Source: JACCYQ01 sp036675565 | GTDB taxonomy: Bacteria; Bacteroidota; Bacteroidia; Chitinophagales; Chitinophagaceae | Assembly (NCBI GenBank): GCA_036675565.1 | Contig: JAKFER010000330.1 | Location: forward strand, 1 to 43,969 | Length of the DNA stretch: 43,969 nucleotides | Direction of reading: 5' to 3' | Part shown: positions 25,062-33,293 of the stretch, piece after piece | How the letters are laid out: every line of letters starts with the position of its first letter | How positions within the stretch are numbered: position 1 is the stretch's first letter | Notes under the pieces: generated by a model | What the model was told of the DNA's origin: nothing | Seen by the model: the letters and a program-made list of their open reading frames with translations, nothing else | Database searches by the model: none | Translations under genes and position numbers: made by a program

Positions 25062-27317
25062 TCAATCCCTTTGCATGTGTGGAATGTTATTATGCTGATT
25101 GGTTTCCTTGTTGACGAATTGTTGTAGTAAAGGCAAAACTTCCAATTGAGAAGGAATGCTGTATTGAGCTGCTGTCCCCTGCGTTCCGATCTTAATGGTA
25201 ACTGCAATATCATCCAGGGCCTTGAACATATCTTCATCGGTGGTATCATCACCCAAACAAATGATAAAATCAGGATCTAAAAGCTTCACCATTTTCAATG
25301 CGGTTAAACCTTTATCGATTCCCTGCAATCGTACTTCCAGTACTTTATTACCATCAATAACCTGCAATGGTGTGTTAGCAGTCAGGTGCGATAAATTATT
25401 TAATAGCTCACGGGAACGAATAAATCCAAGGTCAGGATGCGTATTGCGATAATGCCAGGTAAGCGTATTTCTTTTTTCTTCGACCAGGGAACCGGTGCAC
25501 CTGGCAACAAATAATTCGAGAATTGGCCTGATCTGGTCCTTCCACTCAGGACTTGTAGCCGATTGCTTTTCCCAGGTATCGCTATTTTTAATGCGGATAA
25601 ATCCGCCATGTTCTCCAACTAAATGAACAGGTAAATGCCCTAACCATTGATGAAGCGTATCCGGATCACGTCCACTAATGATGACAACTTCATTTTTATT
25701 GTCTGCTGTCAGATCCTGGATGAGCGTTTGCACTTCATCGCTTGGTCTGGCATGTGCAGGATTTTTGGTAAAAGCGGATAATGTTCCATCATAATCCAAA
25801 AGTATACACCTTTTCTCTGCCGATTTAAATTGAGCTTTAATTTTGGCAAGATTGCTTACATCCAGCATCTTCACACTTTGATTTGCCTGCTCCTTTTTTA
25901 TATTATCCAATTGGTCCAGGAAATCCTTCACCCACCTGACCACATCATATTGCTGTAATCTTTTTTGCATTAATTCCATCCTGAACTTTTGTTCATCCAA
26001 AGGCATTTTTAATGCAGTATTAATTGCTGTTGCCACTTCTTTTGTATCGGTTGGATTCACCAACACAGCTTCCCCTAATTCACTGGCAGCACCGGCAAGT
26101 TCACTAAGGATCAATACACCGTCATGATTTGTACGACTGGCAACAAATTCTTTAGCTACGAGGTTCATCCCATCTCTTAATGGTGTGATGAATGCAACAT
26201 CAGCTGATTGATAAAGTGCAGCTAATTCCTGGAATGATAAATGATTGTAGCGATAAATAATAGGTTGCCAATTTAATGTGGCCAGCCTTCCGTTTATTTC
26301 ACTTACTTTTTCTTCAATCAGACTCTTACCTTCCATATAAGCTGGAATGGCATCACGAGATGGTACCAGGTTAAAAATAAAAACAATCCTTTCAATCCAT
26401 TCCGGATATTGTTCCAGGAAATATTCAAATCCCTGCAATCGATTCATCAGACCTTTTGAATAATCTAGCCTGTCAATCGAAAAAATAATTTTAGTACCGG
26501 GCATTTTATCCTTTATCCCTTCTCTTAAAGAAATTACATCTTCGTCCTTTCCGGCTTCATTAAATTTCTCATAATTAACACCGAGCGGAAAAAGATCGGC
26601 CTTGATATGCCTGCCCTGGTATTGTATATTATTAAATTGTTCATCCACCTTCAAAATCATTTTTGAAGATTGTATGAAATGACGAACATAATCATGCGTG
26701 TGAAATCCAATTAAATCAGCACCTAATATTCCCTGCAGCAAATTGCTTTTCCATGATGTGGACAACAACCTGAATATTTCATAACTCGGAAATGGGATGT
26801 GAAGAAAATATCCAATGGTGAGATTCGGATTTTTTTTGCGAAGAATTTGAGGTAACAACATGAGTTGATAATCATGAACCCAGATTACATCATCTTCTTT
26901 TGCAATAGAAAGAATCTTTTCGGCAAATTTAAAATTCACCTGTATATATGCTTCATAATATGATTCATTGAATTCTGCCAGTGATGGAAAATAGTGGAAT
27001 AATGGCCATAGAATTGAATTGGAAAAACCATTATAATATTGATCATATACTTCATCATCAATAAAAATAGGTTCTACGGTAAAATCACTTGTTTTAGATT
27101 GATCTGATACATGATCCCAATCCTGTGGAGAAAAATCCACGCTACCAATCCAAATATGTTCCTTAAATTTTGATGCAGCTGTACCTGTTTTTTCAAAATA
27201 GCTTACAAGCGCAGATACAAGGCCACCAGAGCTTTGGCGCAAAACAGGCTGCTCTTCATTTTTATCAATAGAAAATGGTAAACGGTTCGATACAATAATT
27301 AATCTGCTCATGCTCAT
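25062..27317 (-). CDS. Bifunctional trehalose-6-phosphate synthase/phosphatase (OtsA-OtsB fusion)
   Basis: A 751-residue fusion. The GT20 synthase domain (about 4-480) starts with LIIVSNRLPFSI and has the acceptor loop GGLVSAL, VWVHDYQLMLLP, FLHIPFPSYE, SIDRLDYSKGL and the donor-binding PLRDGMNLVAKEF. The HAD phosphatase domain (about 495-740) has motif I DYDGT with Asp508 and Asp510, motif II IISGRD, and the C-terminal GDDTTDEDMF. Both active sites look intact, so the protein should make trehalose from a nucleotide-glucose and glucose-6-phosphate in two linked steps. Such fusions are common in Bacteroidota. Trehalose serves as an osmo- and desiccation protectant. ATG 27317 and the ATG two codons later are both plausible. 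A divergent gene begins at 27417, and a palindrome lies between. Confidence 0.95.
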   Translation of the reverse strand: MSMSRLIIVSNRLPFSIDKNEEQPVLRQSSGGLVSALVSYFEKTGTAASKFKEHIWIGSVDFSPQDWDHVSDQSKTSDFTVEPIFIDDEVYDQYYNGFSNSILWPLFHYFPSLAEFNESYYEAYIQVNFKFAEKILSIAKEDDVIWVHDYQLMLLPQILRKKNPNLTIGYFLHIPFPSYEIFRLLSTSWKSNLLQGILGADLIGFHTHDYVRHFIQSSKMILKVDEQFNNIQYQGRHIKADLFPLGVNYEKFNEAGKDEDVISLREGIKDKMPGTKIIFSIDRLDYSKGLMNRLQGFEYFLEQYPEWIERIVFIFNLVPSRDAIPAYMEGKSLIEEKVSEINGRLATLNWQPIIYRYNHLSFQELAALYQSADVAFITPLRDGMNLVAKEFVASRTNHDGVLILSELAGAASELGEAVLVNPTDTKEVATAINTALKMPLDEQKFRMELMQKRLQQYDVVRWVKDFLDQLDNIKKEQANQSVKMLDVSNLAKIKAQFKSAEKRCILLDYDGTLSAFTKNPAHARPSDEVQTLIQDLTADNKNEVVIISGRDPDTLHQWLGHLPVHLVGEHGGFIRIKNSDTWEKQSATSPEWKDQIRPILELFVARCTGSLVEEKRNTLTWHYRNTHPDLGFIRSRELLNNLSHLTANTPLQVIDGNKVLEVRLQGIDKGLTALKMVKLLDPDFIICLGDDTTDEDMFKALDDIAVTIKIGTQGTAAQYSIPSQLEVLPLLQQFVNKETNQHNNIPHMQRD

Positions 27318-27336
27318 TACTTTATAAAAAAATTAC

Positions 27337-27359
27337 GCCAACTTTTAACAAATGTTGGC
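27337..27359. promoter_or_regulatory. Inverted repeat in the divergent trehalose/MpaB intergenic region
   Basis: GCCAAC (27337-27342) and GTTGGC (27354-27359) are perfect inverted repeats around an 11-base AT-rich centre, which adds two more pairs after one mismatch. On the minus strand it lies between a TTTG box and a TAATTTTT sequence 20-50 bases before the trehalose gene, so it could be an operator. No regulator is identified. Confidence 0.35.
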
Positions 27360-27416
27360 AAAATGGAATTCAAAGAATATAAGGTTTTACAATTGAATTC
27401 TCAATAATTTTATTCA

Positions 27417-28178
27417 ATGGAACAATTTGTTGATGAAAAATCCATTGTACGTACCATTTGGGGTAAAGCGGATACAGTGCTTTTTATATTCGCAGGTGCG
27501 GCTGCAGAATTTGCATTGAACAAAGCGGTAGACTGGCTTTATTTTACCGGCAGGTTGCCAACCGATCCACTTGGTCGTTTATTCATTACCGTTAGTTATG
27601 CCAGGAAGATCGTTTTTTCTAAAAACGAAAATGCATTAAAGGCCATTGACCAGATCACGGCTATTCATGCTACAGTTGAAAATAACAGGGGAGCAAAAAT
27701 TCCTGACTGGGCCTACCGCGATGTATTATTCATGTTGATCTATTATTCTATCGCATCATTTGAATTGATGGAACGGAAAATGACTTTAGCCGAAAAAGAA
27801 GAAGCGTACAATGTGTTTTACAGAATGGGGTTAAGAATGAATTTAATTAACCTTCCTCCTACCTATTCAACCTGGCTTGAGGCCAGGGAACAACACATGG
27901 AAAATGACATGGAAAAATCAAAATACACCATAGACCTGTATAGCCAGTATAAAAAACATTTGGGTAAAATAAGGTATTGGATCCTGTTACAAGGCCAGGC
28001 AATGGTAGTCCCTGCAAAAGTTAAATCGCTGCTGGGGATGAAAAATTTTTCCCTGCTGACGCCGGTTCTTTTTGTTTATAAATTCAGCCGGTTGTTAAAC
28101 CTGGATGGGTTTATCAAAAAGATGATTTTACCCCATAAATATCAACATGAATTTAAGGCCCTGGATGTAAAAGTTTAG
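27417..28178 (+). CDS. MpaB/Lcp-like (DUF2236) putative haem oxygenase
   Basis: A 253-residue, mostly helical protein of the DUF2236 group, which includes latex-clearing protein (Lcp, rubber oxygenase) and fungal MpaB. Arg54 and Thr58 in GRLFITVSYAR have the spacing of Lcp Arg164 and Thr168. His84 in AIHATVENNRG, 30 residues after Arg54, fits the proximal haem ligand of Lcp (His198, 34 residues after Arg164). DVLFMLIYYSIASFELM (about 102-118) is another conserved helix. No signal peptide is seen, so it should be cytoplasmic. Characterised relatives cleave C=C bonds of prenyl chains or oxidise small molecules; the substrate here is unknown. The gene is divergent from the trehalose gene and converges on 28185 with 6 bases between the stops. 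Confidence 0.72.
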   Translation: MEQFVDEKSIVRTIWGKADTVLFIFAGAAAEFALNKAVDWLYFTGRLPTDPLGRLFITVSYARKIVFSKNENALKAIDQITAIHATVENNRGAKIPDWAYRDVLFMLIYYSIASFELMERKMTLAEKEEAYNVFYRMGLRMNLINLPPTYSTWLEAREQHMENDMEKSKYTIDLYSQYKKHLGKIRYWILLQGQAMVVPAKVKSLLGMKNFSLLTPVLFVYKFSRLLNLDGFIKKMILPHKYQHEFKALDVKV

Positions 28179-28184
28179 TACTTA

Positions 28185-28673
28185 TTATAATTCTTCCAAA
28201 TCCTTGTTCAGATCATATTGAATGTCTTCATGCAAACCAACCATTAATTTTTTCACTTTTGACAACTGGTTTTCATAAAGCTTCTTCAATGCAACATTTT
28301 TATCCAATGGAATGCCAGATGTTTTTAATTTTTTGCAGAAATAGATTAAGAGTTCCACTTCTGTTTGTTTTGAAGAACTGTAACGGGAATACTTATTTAC
28401 AAGCCTGAGAATTTTACGGATACTTTTTTTTGCAAAATAAATATGCGATTTATTAATAGCATCCATCTGTTCATCTATTTCAGATTTTATGCTATCAATG
28501 TACCCTTGCTCATTTGAAGATTCAAAAAGAATATATGTCAGTAATTCTTTGTTCTCTTTTTTAAACCTGGCTAATCTTTGGCAAATAGCCAATAACTCCT
28601 GCTGTTTGAGTGTTGACAGCTCCTGTTTGATTTCCTGTACTGTGGCCGCTTTCATAGGTATGAAGATATTCAT
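28185..28673 (-). CDS. Conserved hypothetical helical protein
   Basis: A 162-residue protein, rich in Lys, Glu, Leu and Gln and predicted entirely helical. The N-terminus carries TVQEIKQELSTLKQQELL, and the middle the basic KKSIRKILRLVNKYSRYSSSKQTEVELLIYFCKKL. No catalytic motif, signal or membrane segment was recognised. I recall proteins of this kind in many Bacteroidota but no tested function. Translation could begin at ATG 28673 or six codons later at MKAATVQE (28655); the latter gives a more typical N-terminus. It converges on the MpaB-like gene and is divergent from a DEAD-box helicase gene. Confidence 0.65.
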   Translation of the reverse strand: MNIFIPMKAATVQEIKQELSTLKQQELLAICQRLARFKKENKELLTYILFESSNEQGYIDSIKSEIDEQMDAINKSHIYFAKKSIRKILRLVNKYSRYSSSKQTEVELLIYFCKKLKTSGIPLDKNVALKKLYENQLSKVKKLMVGLHEDIQYDLNKDLEEL

Positions 28674-28728
28674 TATCCAATTTTAGTATCAGATAAAAAT
28701 GTTCTGCTGCTTGGTAAGCGTTTATCAA

Positions 28729-28736
28729 TAATTTTG
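28729..28736 (+). promoter_or_regulatory. -7 box immediately before the helicase start codon
   Basis: TAATTTTG matches TAnnTTTG exactly and ends only 4 bases before the ATG at 28741. A TSS at the usual distance would fall on or next to the start codon, implying a leaderless or near-leaderless mRNA. The -33 element is weak. Confidence 0.45.
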
Positions 28737-28740
28737 CATA

Positions 28741-30063
28741 ATGCAGCAGAAAACGATTTCCATTAAAAATATTCTGAACCAGTTAAATATTTCAGCCCTT
28801 AATGAAATGCAGGAGGCATTTATTGAAGCTGCAGAAAAAGATGGCGACCTGATCCTCCTTTCCGCAACTGGTTCCGGGAAAACCCTGGCTTTCTTAATTC
28901 CTGTATTGAAAAAACTGGATGCCAATTTACCACATACACAAGCCCTGATCATTACACCTTCCCGGGAGTTGGCCTTACAGGTAGAAAAAGTTTTTAAGAG
29001 TTTACAATCAGGATTTAAAGTAACCTGTTGCTATGGCGGACATTTAAGAGAAACCGAAGAACGAAACCTGGTTGAAGCCCCTGCCCTCATCATAGGTACA
29101 CCGGGCCGATTGGCAGATCATATCAGGAGGGGAAATATCAAAACCGAACATATTGAAACGTTGGTGTTAGACGAATTTGATAAATCGCTTGAACTGGGTT
29201 TCCAGGATGAAATTTCATTTATAACCGGGTCATTATCTAGGCTTAAAAATAGAATGCTGACTTCAGCAACCGATATGGAAAATATTCCCGACTTCCTCGG
29301 AATGGATAATCCTGAAAAACTTAATTTTTTAAGCGGAGAACAACCGGAAGCCCTGGCCATTCAATTTGTAAAAGCCGATGACAAGGATAAAATTCAAACC
29401 TTATTCAAATTAGTGTGCCAGTTAGGAAACCGCCCTACCATTATATTTTGCAATCATCGCGAAGCCGTCAACCGGGTTAGCGATCTTTTAAAAGATAAAG
29501 GAATTGTAAATGTTTTTTACCATGGAGCGCTGGAACAACCTGAAAGAGAAGCAGCTTTGAGTAAGTTCAGGAATGGCAGTTCAAATATTCTGGTAACAAC
29601 TGATCTCGCTTCACGTGGGTTGGATATACCGCACATCCGGTACATCATTCACTATCATATACCCCTAAACGAAGAAGCATTTACCCATCGCAATGGCCGA
29701 ACAGCCAGGATGGATGCGAGTGGTACGGCTATCCTGGTTCTGTCGCCTGAAGAAAAACTTCCCTCTTACATAACCGGGGATATCCAGGAGATAGCAATAC
29801 TAGAAAATGTTGAAATACCAGAAAAACCAAAATGGTCTACACTATATATATCTGCAGGCAAAAAAGACAAAGTGAATAAAATTGACATCGTAGGATTTTT
29901 ATCTAATAAAGGAGATTTAAAAAAAGAAGATATCGGGTTGATTGACGTGAGCGATTTCTTTTCATTTGTAGCCATTCGAAAATCGAAGGTGAGTAAAGTG
30001 TTGCAATTGATAAAAGATCAAAAAATCAAAAACAAAAAAGTGCGGATCAGTGTAGCCAAATAA
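28741..30063 (+). CDS. DbpA-like DEAD-box RNA helicase with DEFD motif II
   Basis: A 440-residue SF2 helicase. Motif I is ATGSGKT (42-48), Ia PSRELALQ (73-80), GG at 99-100, Ib GTPGRL (119-124), motif II DEFD (144-147) instead of DEAD, motif III TSAT (174-177), motif V TTDLASRGLD and motif VI HRNGRTAR (316-323) in place of the usual HRIGRTGR. The C-terminal part (about 370-440: DKVNKIDIVGFLSNKG ... FFSFVAIRKSKVSKVL ... KNKKVRISVA) is a DbpA-type RNA-binding domain, which in E. coli DbpA binds hairpin 92 of 23S rRNA. A role in large-subunit assembly is likely. The changed motifs II, III and VI occur together, pointing to a distinct Bacteroidota branch rather than decay. Confidence 0.88.
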   Translation: MQQKTISIKNILNQLNISALNEMQEAFIEAAEKDGDLILLSATGSGKTLAFLIPVLKKLDANLPHTQALIITPSRELALQVEKVFKSLQSGFKVTCCYGGHLRETEERNLVEAPALIIGTPGRLADHIRRGNIKTEHIETLVLDEFDKSLELGFQDEISFITGSLSRLKNRMLTSATDMENIPDFLGMDNPEKLNFLSGEQPEALAIQFVKADDKDKIQTLFKLVCQLGNRPTIIFCNHREAVNRVSDLLKDKGIVNVFYHGALEQPEREAALSKFRNGSSNILVTTDLASRGLDIPHIRYIIHYHIPLNEEAFTHRNGRTARMDASGTAILVLSPEEKLPSYITGDIQEIAILENVEIPEKPKWSTLYISAGKKDKVNKIDIVGFLSNKGDLKKEDIGLIDVSDFFSFVAIRKSKVSKVLQLIKDQKIKNKKVRISVAK

Positions 30064-30303
30064 GCCTTGAATTCATTTCTCCCATTTTGCACATTTATTT
30101 TTTCCGGTGAAATATTGCCTTTGGCCGGCATTTTTTATAAAACTATTTATTCACATTTTTTGTAAAAATATGGGAATAAGTGTTTTTTACTATGCATCAA
30201 ACCCATGATAATAAAGGAATTGATAAAAACAGGTAAAATATCATTCGTAAATCTACAATGGGATTAAACCGTTGGTTAAGAGTAGTTAAACATCAGCCTT
30301 TAC

Positions 30304-30334
30304 TTTGAAATGATTTTTATACAGGGTAGTTTTG
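30304..30334 (+). promoter_or_regulatory. Full-consensus Bacteroidota promoter
   Basis: TTTG (30304-30307) and TAGTTTTG (30327-30334) are separated by 19 bases, an exact match to TTTG-N19-21-TAnnTTTG. Transcription should start near 30340, about 17 bases before the ATG at 30357. This is the best promoter seen in the window. Confidence 0.72.
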
Positions 30335-30356
30335 ATTTAACAAAATTCTATACCTC

Positions 30357-30764
30357 ATGAAACAATTATTTCTTAAGAAGTTATTCTCCGTATGCGCTGT
30401 CGCCATGATTACTGCAACAGCCAACGTAAATGCAACTGAAACTGTAAACCTAACGGAACAAACAATTTCAGATGAAGCAGCTCCAGTTAATGATATTCCC
30501 TTTTTTAAAGGACACCGTCAGGGTCGTGGAGTAACCCTTCAATGGGTGGCCAATAACGCGGAATCCTTTGTAATTGAAACAACAACTGATGGTGATTTTT
30601 GGGATGTTATTGCCACCAAATCAGCGAGCAGTAATTCCCGGTACAATTACAACATTCCTGAAGTTTTTCCTGGAACAGCACACTACAGAATAAAAGCTTT
30701 AATGGCTGATGGTAGTGAAGTTTATTCAGAAGTTGTTACCGTTAGGGTTGTACAACGAAAATAA
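30357..30764 (+). CDS. Small secreted single-module FN3-like protein
   Basis: A 135-residue protein with a Sec signal peptide (about 1-25, ending near NVNA) and a single beta-sandwich module (about 50-133): GVTLQWVANNAESFVIETT, DGDFWDVIA, HYRIKALMADGSEVYSEVV. The same pattern (W or LQW, ExSTDG, YYR-K, DG-YS) occurs as the linker before the T9SS domain in the proteins at 11839 and 30839. Here it stands alone, without a sorting domain, so the protein should remain periplasmic or reach the outside by another path. Function unknown. A full-consensus promoter lies just upstream and a large hairpin just downstream, which suggests strong expression. Confidence 0.7.
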   Translation: MKQLFLKKLFSVCAVAMITATANVNATETVNLTEQTISDEAAPVNDIPFFKGHRQGRGVTLQWVANNAESFVIETTTDGDFWDVIATKSASSNSRYNYNIPEVFPGTAHYRIKALMADGSEVYSEVVTVRVVQRK

Positions 30765-30777
30765 TGAATGAAAGTTG

Positions 30778-30807
30778 GTAACGATACCCATATCAGGGTA
30801 TCGTTAC
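30778..30807 (+). terminator. Perfect 12-bp hairpin between two secreted-protein genes
   Basis: GTAACGATACCC (30778-30789) and GGGTATCGTTAC (30796-30807) pair perfectly around ATATCA. Only a short T run (TACTTT) follows, so it may be a partial terminator or a 3'-end stabiliser that favours the upstream small gene over the T9SS gene starting at 30839. Confidence 0.6.
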
Positions 30808-30838
30808 TACTTTCAAGATTTACTTAAAATCCGTTCTT

Positions 30839-32794
30839 ATGAAAAGAATTTTACCCTTCATTATTTTACTAACCTTTTATTATAGCCCGCAGGCACAGAT
30901 CACTTCTGCGGTGGTAAATGCATACTTTGGAGTGGATGCAGAATTAAGGTCAAACTATTTAAGCAACTCTTTACAGGGAAGTGATGACTGGTTTACATTG
31001 CCTGGCACAACCGGTCCTGGAACATATATAATAGACACAACGGGCGCTGCCGATATACTGGCCCGTTACAATTCGGATCCAGCTTCCAGGAGTATCCCTT
31101 TTTATCGTATGATGAGATTCCCCGCTTATACTATTCTGAATAACAGAATGCTTATAGATGGTGTATTTATCAGGGATTACCAGGGAAGCGATTCCACCAT
31201 TTTTGCATCCGGCTCAAATAAAAATGGGATGAATCCATCTAATTGGACTACTCCCGTAGCACAAAGCATTCCCGATAAAAATGAGATCCTGGATATGATG
31301 GTGCATGTTAGAAGAGCTGGTCCCACAACTGCATATAATTTATGGTTAATGGGAGGACTTTCAATAGAAAACACTACAGGTAACCGTTATTTTGATTTCG
31401 AAATGTACCAGACGGATATATATTATGACAGGCCATCCCTGCGCTTTTATGGTTATGGTCCGGATGATGGACATACCAGGTGGCAATTTGATGCCAGCGG
31501 AAATATTACTGTACCAGGCGATATTATTTTTACAGCTGAATACAGCAGCAGTGCCCTTTCCAATATCGAAGCAAGAATCTGGATTGACAGAGCTTCGTTA
31601 TTAATGACACCGCAAGCTTTTACCTGGACTGGTTCGTTTGATGGAGCATCTAATGGATCTCAATATGGATATGCAGGTATTGTACCTAAAACTGCTGGCG
31701 ACTTTTATACAGGAATGGCCAGTAATGCAAATACCTGGGCAGGTCCATTCGGAGTGGTTTTGGGGAATAAAACTGTTCAAACCAATTATACCAAAGGTCA
31801 ATACATGGAATTTTCTGTAAACCTTACAAAATTGGGTCTTGATCCTGTGACACTATTGGGAGGAAACAATTGTGGAATGCCATTTAGAAGAGTGCTGGTA
31901 AAAACAAGAGCTTCAACCAGTTTCACTGCTGAATTAAAAGATTTCGTTGGACCTTTTGATTTCTTTTTAGCACCAAGAGCACAAATACAATCTGATGTTC
32001 CAATATTTTGCGGAACCATTGGTATTGCCAACATAGAAGTAACAAATCCTGTATCTACTTCAGTTTATTCCTGGTCAACACCAGATGGTCATATTTTTGG
32101 AAGCACCACAGGAACTTCGATTACCGCCGATGCAGCCGGTACTTATATTGTAACTCAAAAATTACAAGAAGGGTGTTCGGACTATGCTACAGATACGACA
32201 ATGGTTATTTTTGAACCCACTTGTACAGTTCTTCCAGACAATCAGGTTGATTTAAAGGGAAAATTAGACGGAATAAAATATTTACTTGATTGGACAGTTT
32301 GGGAAAATAATAACTACAAATATTTTGATGTTGAAAGAAGTACAGATGGTATTCAGTTTAGCCACCTAATACGTATTGAATCGAAAGTATCTGAAGCACA
32401 AACTGCATTTTATAATACCATTGATGATTTAAAGAATTTTCATGGCGGCACGGTTTACTATCGATTAAAATTAACCTCGGTAAATGGGTCTGTGATGTAT
32501 AGTAAAGTGCTCAGGCAAGAATTGAGCATTCATGAAACAGGCATCAAAATTCTTACTAATCCTGCAAAAGATATTATCAGGATTGGTGTAAATATCCGGT
32601 CAGGTGCAAATGCAGAAATAATAATGTATGATATAGCAGGAAAACAAATTCGATCAACAAAACATACAAACTTACCAGCTGGTTATTCAATCATAACACT
32701 GGAGGATATCTCCAGGCTATCAATGGGCATATATGCCGTGAAAGTTTCTATCGGTGATGAAGTATTTTTTGATAAGATAGTGATTGGTAAATAG
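30839..32794 (+). CDS. Large secreted protein with T9SS type-A sorting domain
   Basis: A 651-residue exported protein. The signal peptide ends near SPQAQ (residue 19). The N-terminal region (about 20-380) is rich in beta, aromatic and Gly/Asn/Thr residues and resembles a carbohydrate-binding or lectin-like structure with a possible metal site, but I cannot assign it to a named family. A PKD/Ig-like part follows (about 385-455), then an FN3-like module (about 465-562; FDVERSTDGIQFSHL, YYRLKLTSVNGSVMYSK). The type-A T9SS domain is at about 570-651 (ILTNPAKDIIRIGV, MYDIAGKQIRS, LSMGIYAVKVSIGDE). It should be exported by T9SS to the surface. A bidirectional-looking terminator follows. It may be co-transcribed with 30357 through the hairpin at 30778. 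Confidence 0.78.
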   Translation: MKRILPFIILLTFYYSPQAQITSAVVNAYFGVDAELRSNYLSNSLQGSDDWFTLPGTTGPGTYIIDTTGAADILARYNSDPASRSIPFYRMMRFPAYTILNNRMLIDGVFIRDYQGSDSTIFASGSNKNGMNPSNWTTPVAQSIPDKNEILDMMVHVRRAGPTTAYNLWLMGGLSIENTTGNRYFDFEMYQTDIYYDRPSLRFYGYGPDDGHTRWQFDASGNITVPGDIIFTAEYSSSALSNIEARIWIDRASLLMTPQAFTWTGSFDGASNGSQYGYAGIVPKTAGDFYTGMASNANTWAGPFGVVLGNKTVQTNYTKGQYMEFSVNLTKLGLDPVTLLGGNNCGMPFRRVLVKTRASTSFTAELKDFVGPFDFFLAPRAQIQSDVPIFCGTIGIANIEVTNPVSTSVYSWSTPDGHIFGSTTGTSITADAAGTYIVTQKLQEGCSDYATDTTMVIFEPTCTVLPDNQVDLKGKLDGIKYLLDWTVWENNNYKYFDVERSTDGIQFSHLIRIESKVSEAQTAFYNTIDDLKNFHGGTVYYRLKLTSVNGSVMYSKVLRQELSIHETGIKILTNPAKDIIRIGVNIRSGANAEIIMYDIAGKQIRSTKHTNLPAGYSIITLEDISRLSMGIYAVKVSIGDEVFFDKIVIGK

Positions 32795-32810
32795 GGGTTG
32801 CTGGAATAAT

Positions 32811-32854
32811 AAAAAGCGATTTTATTGATTTAATAATCAACGAAATCGCTTTTT
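32811..32854. terminator. Long hairpin terminator between convergent genes
   Basis: AAAAAGCGATTT (32811-32822) pairs perfectly with AAATCGCTTTTT (32843-32854), and inside TTGATT and AATCAA can form a second stem. A- and T-tracts flank both sides, so it can terminate both the T9SS gene (+) and the LysM gene (-). Confidence 0.88.
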
Positions 32855-32907
32855 ATTTAAAGTTCCATTATATGCAAGTTTCATTTATCCCTTACATTAT
32901 TGAAAGA

Positions 32908-33282
32908 TTAACTGCCTTTCGGAATTTTTAACTTCCAACCCGGCTGAATTAAATCCGGGTTCTTGATCTGGTCTTTATTGGCTTCATAGATCTTTTGCCA
33001 TTCTACGCCATATTTCTTTCCAATCTTACTCAAACTATCGCCTGATACCACTTCATATTCTTCCATAGCGCCTTCCGCCACTTTTATATCCATTACTACA
33101 TCTGCAGAGCGATAATCCGGATCCAATTTGTTATAAATATCCCACAAATCATTTTTTACTTTCTCTGAAGGAGCATTTCCATCAATATATAAAACATTGT
33201 TCTGTTCCCTCACCTGTAAATTGTCAACACCGGCTGATTGGGCCGCGTTGATCAGTTCCTGGTATTTGCTTTGTAATGCCAT
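32908..33282 (-). CDS. BON-LysM protein, Kbp/YgaU-like
   Basis: A 124-residue soluble protein with a BON-like domain (about 1-70: NVLYIDGNAPSEKVKNDL ... ADVVMDIKV) and one LysM domain (about 74-122: YEVVSGDSLSKIGKKYGVEW, IYEANKDQI, LIQPGWKLKIP). This is the order and size of E. coli Kbp/YgaU, a K+-binding stress protein that compacts on binding potassium. There is no signal peptide, as in Kbp, so it is likely cytoplasmic despite the LysM domain. It lies 11 bases after a double-BON lipoprotein gene on the same strand; the pair is probably one stress-related operon. Confidence 0.82.
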   Translation of the reverse strand: MALQSKYQELINAAQSAGVDNLQVREQNNVLYIDGNAPSEKVKNDLWDIYNKLDPDYRSADVVMDIKVAEGAMEEYEVVSGDSLSKIGKKYGVEWQKIYEANKDQIKNPDLIQPGWKLKIPKGS

Positions 33283-33293
33283 GATTTTTAATA

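Noticed and set aside
30110..30145. GC-rich imperfect hairpin after the helicase gene, possible terminator
   Set aside because: The stem is only about 4 bp and interrupted; not strong enough to list.
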